DNA from: Variovorax sp. WDL1
GTDB taxonomy: Bacteria > Pseudomonadota > Gammaproteobacteria > Burkholderiales > Burkholderiaceae_C
Assembly (NCBI RefSeq): GCF_001541225.1
Contig: NZ_LMTS01000027.1
Span: 35,513-97,076 of the forward strand
DNA: 61,564 nt
Direction of reading: 5' to 3'
Shown here: positions 57,669 to 61,564 of the stretch, in pieces
Position numbering within the stretch: position 1 is the stretch's first letter
Layout of the letters: every line of letters starts with the position of its first letter
Program-made: the position numbers and the translations under genes
The notes under the pieces: model-generated
The model's database searches: none
What the model saw: only the letters and a program-made list of their open reading frames with translations
Told to the model about the DNA's origin: nothing

Positions 57669-60632
57669 TTATGCGCTTGCGGCAAGCAGCGCCGCGTTGC
57701 CGCCGGCGGCGGTGGTGTTGATGGTGAGCGTTTGCTCGGCGCAGAAGCGCGGCAGGTAGTGGGGTCCGCCGGCCTTCGGGCCGGTGCCGCTGAGGCCTTC
57801 GCCGCCGAAGGGCTGCACGCCGACCACCGCGCCGATGATGTTGCGGTTGACGTACACGTTGCCCACGTGGGCGCGCGCGGCCAGCGCCTGTGCGCGGCTG
57901 TCGATGCGCGTCTGGATGCCCAGCGTGAGGCCGAAGCCGAGCGCGTTGATGCGGTCGATCACCGCCTGCGGCTCGCCCGACCAGCGCACCACATGCAGCA
58001 CGGGACCGAAGATCTCGCATTGCACGCGCTCGATCGAAGGCAGCTCGTAGGCATGCGGCGCGATCAGATGGGGAATGGCATCTGCCGGGGCGCTGCCGGC
58101 CACCAGCACGCGGGCTTCCGAATCCAGGCGTTCCAGGTGCCGCCGGATGCCCTCGAAGGCCTCGCGGTCGATCACCGGACCGACATCGGTCGAGAGCAGG
58201 GCCGGGTCGCCGGCGACCAGCTCGGCTGCCGCGCCCTGGAGCATGCGGATCACCTCATCGGCGATGCTGTCGTGCAGGATCAGCAGGCGCAGCGCCGAGC
58301 AGCGCTGCCCGGCCGATCGGAAGGCACTCTGGACCACGGCATCGACCACCTGCTCCGGCAGCGCGCTGGAATCGACCAGCATCGCGTTGATGCCGCCGGT
58401 CTCGGCAATCAGCGGGACGATCGGCCCGTCCTTGCCGGCCAGCGCGCGGTGGATGGTCTTCGCGACCTGGGTCGAGCCGGTGAACACCACGCCCGCGACG
58501 CCCGGGGTCGCCACCAGCGCGGCACCGACGGTCTCGCCCGGGCCGCGCAGCAACTGCAGCGCATCGGCGGGCACGCCGGCCGCGTGCAGCAGGCGGACGG
58601 CTTCCGAAGCGACGGCGGGGGTCTGCTCGGCCGGCTTGGCCAGCACCGTGTTGCCGGTCGCGAGCGCTGCCGCCACCTGGCCCGCGAAGATCGCGAGCGG
58701 GAAGTTCCAGGGGCTGATGCAGACCCAGGGGCCGCGTCCGGTCAGGCGCAGCTCGTTGCTCTCGCCGGTGGGCCCGGGCAACGTCACCGGCTGCATCACG
58801 CGCTCGGCCTCGTCGGCGTAGTAGCGCAGGAAGTCGACGGCCTCGCGCACCTCGGCCACCGCGTCGCCCCAGGTCTTGAAGGCTTCCTTGACCAGCAGCG
58901 CGCAAAAGCGCGGCAGCTGTGCCTGCAGCGTGTCGGCCGCGCGGCGCAGGATGGCGGCGCGCTGCGCGACCGGCGCCTTGCGCCAGGCGGGGTAGCTGGC
59001 CGTCGATTTCGCCACGGCCTGGGCCGCCTGCGCGGGATCGAATTCGGCGACCGCGGGCACGACGCAATCGGCATGGGCTGCCAACAGGGGCGCGCGCATC
59101 GAGGCATCGGCCAGGTCGAGGCCTCGGCTGTTGCGCCGCGCCGGCGGCGGGCCGTAGAGGTCGGCGGGCAGGGGCAGAACGGCGCGGCTGTCCAGCCACA
59201 GGGGCGAAACCAGCAGCTCGTCCAGGCCGATGCTTTCGTCGCCCAGTTGGTTGACGAAGGAGGAATTGGCACCGTTCTCCAGCAGCCGGCGTACCAGGTA
59301 GGCCAGGAGGTCCTTGTGGCGCCCCACCGGGGCGTAGATGCGCACCGGCGCGCCCGTTCGCTTCATCACCTCGCGGTAGATGCCCTCGCCCATCCCATGG
59401 AGCCGCTGAAGCTCGAAGGGCGTGCCCCCGGCCATCTGGACAATGGCCGCGATGGTGCCCGCGTTGTGCGTCGCGAATTGCGGATAGATCGCGTCGGGCG
59501 CGGCGAGCAGCGCGCGGGCGCAGGCGAGATAGCTGATGTCGCTGTGGTGCTTGTGCGTGAACACCGGGTAGTGCGGCAAGCCCATCTCCTGGGCACGCTT
59601 GATCTCGGCATCCCAGTAGGCGCCCTTCACCAGGCGGCACATCAGGCGCAGCTCGTAGCGCCGCGCGAGGACGACCAGGTGCTCGACCAGCTCGAGCGAG
59701 CGCGTCTGGTAGGCCTGTATCGCGAGGCCGAAGCCGCCCCATTGCGGCCGTTCGGCCGCCACCCGTGCGGCCAGCGCCTCGAAGACCTCCAGCGAGAGCT
59801 CGAGCCGGTCGACCTCCTCCGCGTCGATGGTGAGGTTGAGGCGCGCGTCGGCGGCAAGCTCGCAAAGCTGCCACACGCGCGGCACCAGCTCGCGCAACAC
59901 GCGCTCGCGCTGCGCGTCCTCGTAGCGCGGATGGAGGGCGCTGAGCTTGATGGAAATGCCGTCGTTGTGCTCGGGCGCGCCCTCGCGGTCGGCGCGCGCG
60001 GCGATCGAGCGGATGGCGCTGTCGTAGCTGTCGAGGTAGCGCCGCGCATCGGCCTCGGTGCGCGCGCCTTCGCCCAGCATGTCGTAGCTGAAGCGCAGGG
60101 CCTGGTGTTTCTGGTGCGCCGAGCGTGCCTCGCCCATCGCCTCCTCGATGGTCTGGCCCAGCACGAACTGGCGGCCCAGCAGCTGCACCGCGCGCAAGCT
60201 GGCGGCCACGACGGTACGCGCGCCGACACGGGCCATCAGGCCGGGCTCGGCGCCGGTCTCGCCGGGCGTGGGCAGGAACTTCTTCGACAGCGCGATGGCA
60301 GAGCCGGACAGGCGCGCCAGGGTGGAGTCGGCAGCGCCCTCGAAGTCGGCGCGGCCCAACTGGTCGGCGGTCAGCGCGATGGCGGTCTCGGCATCGGGCA
60401 CGCGCAGCAGCGCCTCGGCCAGGCGCATCAGCGCGAGGCCTTCGGCACTGGAGATCGGGTACTCGCGCAGGAGGCTTTCCATTGCCCAGAAATGCGGCGG
60501 ATGCTCGCGCACGGCCCGCACCCACGGCGCCGCCGAGGAGGCTGCCGAAGGCCAGTCGAGCGCGCCTTTCAATGAAGCCAGGCATCGGGAAACGATCTCG
60601 GCTTCGGGCCGGTAGGGGGTGGGCAGGCGCAT
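57669..60632 (-). CDS. putA: Bifunctional proline dehydrogenase/P5C dehydrogenase PutA
   Basis: PutA oxidises proline to glutamate in two steps. The 987-residue protein has a proline dehydrogenase barrel (about 90-430: DAEEVDRLELSLEVFEALAA; LVKGAYWDAEIKRAQEMGLP) and an aldehyde dehydrogenase domain (about 480-960). The latter contains ETGGINAMLVDSSALPEQVV and SAFRSAGQRCSALRLLILHD with the catalytic Cys. It lacks the N-terminal ribbon-helix-helix DNA-binding domain of the trifunctional E. coli form, so it cannot repress its own gene. A divergent Lrp-type regulator fills that role. The ATG at 60632 is chosen over a longer frame from 60743 that would overlap the Lrp start. Confidence 0.93.
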   Translation of the reverse strand: MRLPTPYRPEAEIVSRCLASLKGALDWPSAASSAAPWVRAVREHPPHFWAMESLLREYPISSAEGLALMRLAEALLRVPDAETAIALTADQLGRADFEGAADSTLARLSGSAIALSKKFLPTPGETGAEPGLMARVGARTVVAASLRAVQLLGRQFVLGQTIEEAMGEARSAHQKHQALRFSYDMLGEGARTEADARRYLDSYDSAIRSIAARADREGAPEHNDGISIKLSALHPRYEDAQRERVLRELVPRVWQLCELAADARLNLTIDAEEVDRLELSLEVFEALAARVAAERPQWGGFGLAIQAYQTRSLELVEHLVVLARRYELRLMCRLVKGAYWDAEIKRAQEMGLPHYPVFTHKHHSDISYLACARALLAAPDAIYPQFATHNAGTIAAIVQMAGGTPFELQRLHGMGEGIYREVMKRTGAPVRIYAPVGRHKDLLAYLVRRLLENGANSSFVNQLGDESIGLDELLVSPLWLDSRAVLPLPADLYGPPPARRNSRGLDLADASMRAPLLAAHADCVVPAVAEFDPAQAAQAVAKSTASYPAWRKAPVAQRAAILRRAADTLQAQLPRFCALLVKEAFKTWGDAVAEVREAVDFLRYYADEAERVMQPVTLPGPTGESNELRLTGRGPWVCISPWNFPLAIFAGQVAAALATGNTVLAKPAEQTPAVASEAVRLLHAAGVPADALQLLRGPGETVGAALVATPGVAGVVFTGSTQVAKTIHRALAGKDGPIVPLIAETGGINAMLVDSSALPEQVVDAVVQSAFRSAGQRCSALRLLILHDSIADEVIRMLQGAAAELVAGDPALLSTDVGPVIDREAFEGIRRHLERLDSEARVLVAGSAPADAIPHLIAPHAYELPSIERVQCEIFGPVLHVVRWSGEPQAVIDRINALGFGLTLGIQTRIDSRAQALAARAHVGNVYVNRNIIGAVVGVQPFGGEGLSGTGPKAGGPHYLPRFCAEQTLTINTTAAGGNAALLAASA

Positions 60633-60727
60633 GGCGAAGACTCCGGTGGGCGATTTCGCAGATCGTCCGCCTTTTCCCGCCGAGTTATTCACTAAAAATT
60701 GGCCTTCGACTGGATAATTCGCCAAGC

Positions 60728-61207
60728 ATGAACGCCGAGGCAATCAACCTGGACCGCATCGACCTCAAACTCCTGAAGATTCTTCAGGAGGACGGGCGCA
60801 TCTCCAACCTGAAGCTGGCCGAGGCGGTGTCGCTCTCGCCCACCGCCGTGCTGGCACGCGTGCAGCGGCTCACGCGCGAGGGCTTCATCCAGGGCTACGA
60901 AGCGCGGCTGGACCCGCACAAGCTGGGCCGCGGCTTCACGGTCTTCGTCGAGGTGCTGCTGGACCGCACCACGGCCAATGTCTTTGACCAGTTCAAGGCC
61001 GCGGTGCAGGTGCGCGACGAGATCATGGAATGCCACATGGTGGCCGGCGGGTTCGACTACCTGCTCAAGACCCGCATGGCCGACATGGCGGCCTACCGCG
61101 AGTTCGCCGGCACGGTGCTGTGGCAGTTGCCGGGGGTGCGGGAGACGCGGACGTATGCCGTGATGGAAGAGGTCAAGAACAGCGCACGCATTCCGCTGGG
61201 CGCTTGA
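60728..61207 (+). CDS. Lrp/AsnC-family regulator (probable PutA activator)
   Basis: The 159-residue protein is a standard Lrp: an N-terminal winged helix (RIDLKLLKILQEDGRISNLK; LAEAVSLSPTAVLARVQRLT) and a C-terminal RAM domain (GFTVFVEVLLDRTTANVFDQ; ECHMVAGGFDYLLKTRMADM). Lrp-type proteins next to putA (PutR/BkdR-like) activate it in response to proline. It is divergent from putA; the 95-base gap contains an AT-rich stretch (TTATTCACTAAAAATT) suited to Lrp binding. The start at 60728 sits 95 bases from the putA start. Confidence 0.9.
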   Translation: MNAEAINLDRIDLKLLKILQEDGRISNLKLAEAVSLSPTAVLARVQRLTREGFIQGYEARLDPHKLGRGFTVFVEVLLDRTTANVFDQFKAAVQVRDEIMECHMVAGGFDYLLKTRMADMAAYREFAGTVLWQLPGVRETRTYAVMEEVKNSARIPLGA

Positions 61208-61214
61208 GCGCCGC

Positions 61215-61564
61215 TCAGCGCGCGCCGAAGATCGCGGTGCCGATGCGCACCAGGGTGCTGCCGGCGGCGATTGCCGCCTCGAGATCCGCCGACATGCCAA
61301 GCGACAGGGTGTCGACCTCGAGGCCTGCGCCGCGCATCTCCTCGAAGACGGCCGCGGCGCGCAGGAACAGCGCCCGCTGCGCTTCGTAATCCGGTGTCGG
61401 CTCGGGGATCGCCATCAGCCCACGCAGGCGCAAACGTGGCAAGGCCGCAACAGCACGCGCCAATTCGAGCGCATCTTCCGGGGCGACACCGGACTTGTTG
61501 GCGCCCGCATCGACATTGACCTGAAGGCAGACCTGCAGCGGCGGCAGCTCCGCCGGCCGCTGCT
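61215..61564 (-). CDS. YggS-family PLP-binding protein (partial; 5' end beyond the window)
   Basis: The C-terminal part (about 116 residues) of a YggS/PROSC-type protein, a PLP homeostasis protein with a TIM-barrel fold, is visible. The recognisable stretches are QVCLQVNVDAGANKSGVAPE, then LRGLMAIPEPTPD and the C-terminal LSLGMSADLEAAIAAGSTLV with RIGTAIFGAR. These match the family end (the SMGMS-D region and RxGxxIFG). The Lys that binds PLP lies in the missing N-terminus. It converges on the Lrp gene with a 7-base gap. Confidence 0.9.
   Translation of the reverse strand, partial: QRPAELPPLQVCLQVNVDAGANKSGVAPEDALELARAVAALPRLRLRGLMAIPEPTPDYEAQRALFLRAAAVFEEMRGAGLEVDTLSLGMSADLEAAIAAGSTLVRIGTAIFGAR

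Noticed and set aside
55929..60575. A 1548-codon open frame on the plus strand opposite DUF2242, GDH and PutA
   Set aside because: The minus-strand proteins match known families throughout. The plus-strand frame is rich in His, Gln, Arg and Gly with no motif.
1..61564. CRISPR arrays, tRNAs, rRNA, IS elements or prophage genes
   Set aside because: No repeat-spacer pattern, cloverleaf sequence, transposase or integrase motif was found by reading either strand.

Overview
The window is GC-rich, densely coded chromosomal DNA of a betaproteobacterium of the Comamonadaceae, most likely Variovorax or a close relative. This rests on gene content: tripartite-tricarboxylate-type periplasmic (Bug) receptors, PhaM and phasin-like granule proteins, a DUF3567 protein, tandem glycine riboswitches ahead of D-amino-acid dehydrogenase genes, and a selenoneine (sen) cluster of the kind described from Variovorax. 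No tRNA, rRNA, insertion sequence, prophage or CRISPR array was seen. The species was inferred, not tested by a search.

Left part (1-20 kb): a cut MFS transporter, a CREST-type membrane hydrolase and an XRE regulator are followed by two consecutive riboswitch plus FAD-amine-dehydrogenase modules (2.6-5.8 kb). The second module looks intact. The first has a decayed aptamer 1 and a diverged enzyme. Next come a LysR regulator divergent to a Bug receptor and an M20 amidohydrolase, a FIST sensor protein, PhaM, a minus-strand copper module (DUF2946, TonB receptor, PCu(A)C chaperone), a VOC protein, a MORN-variant repeat protein, and a catabolic unit (FAD monooxygenase, DUF2783, Bug receptor) divergent to a LuxR-type regulator.

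Middle part (20-43 kb): a Fic AMP-transferase sits behind a cluster of TGTCGC/GCGACA repeats. It is followed by a fumarylacetoacetase-family hydrolase, DUF3108, DUF3567, an AbrB-type membrane protein, ChaN, a class III aminotransferase, PurU, a GlcD-like flavoprotein with LrgAB, a YXWGXW/TSP3 repeat protein, and a fatty/acyl cluster. That cluster is a Tat-type SGNH hydrolase, a single-chain biotin-dependent acyl-CoA carboxylase and an acyl-CoA synthetase, divergent from a TetR regulator, an ABC substrate-binding protein and a self-sufficient CYP102-type P450.

Right part (43-61.5 kb): RidA, DUF2164, an alpha/beta hydrolase, TetR and two granule-associated proteins precede a selenium block. Selenophosphate synthetase (SenC/SelD) and SenB run one way and SenA the other, with a four-gene selenium-oxyanion-type ABC transporter behind SenA. 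Together these could import selenium, make selenophosphate and a selenosugar, and insert selenium to give selenoneine. The window ends with nitrogen catabolism (arginase, glutamate dehydrogenase, bifunctional PutA with a divergent Lrp regulator) and the C-terminus of a YggS-family PLP protein.
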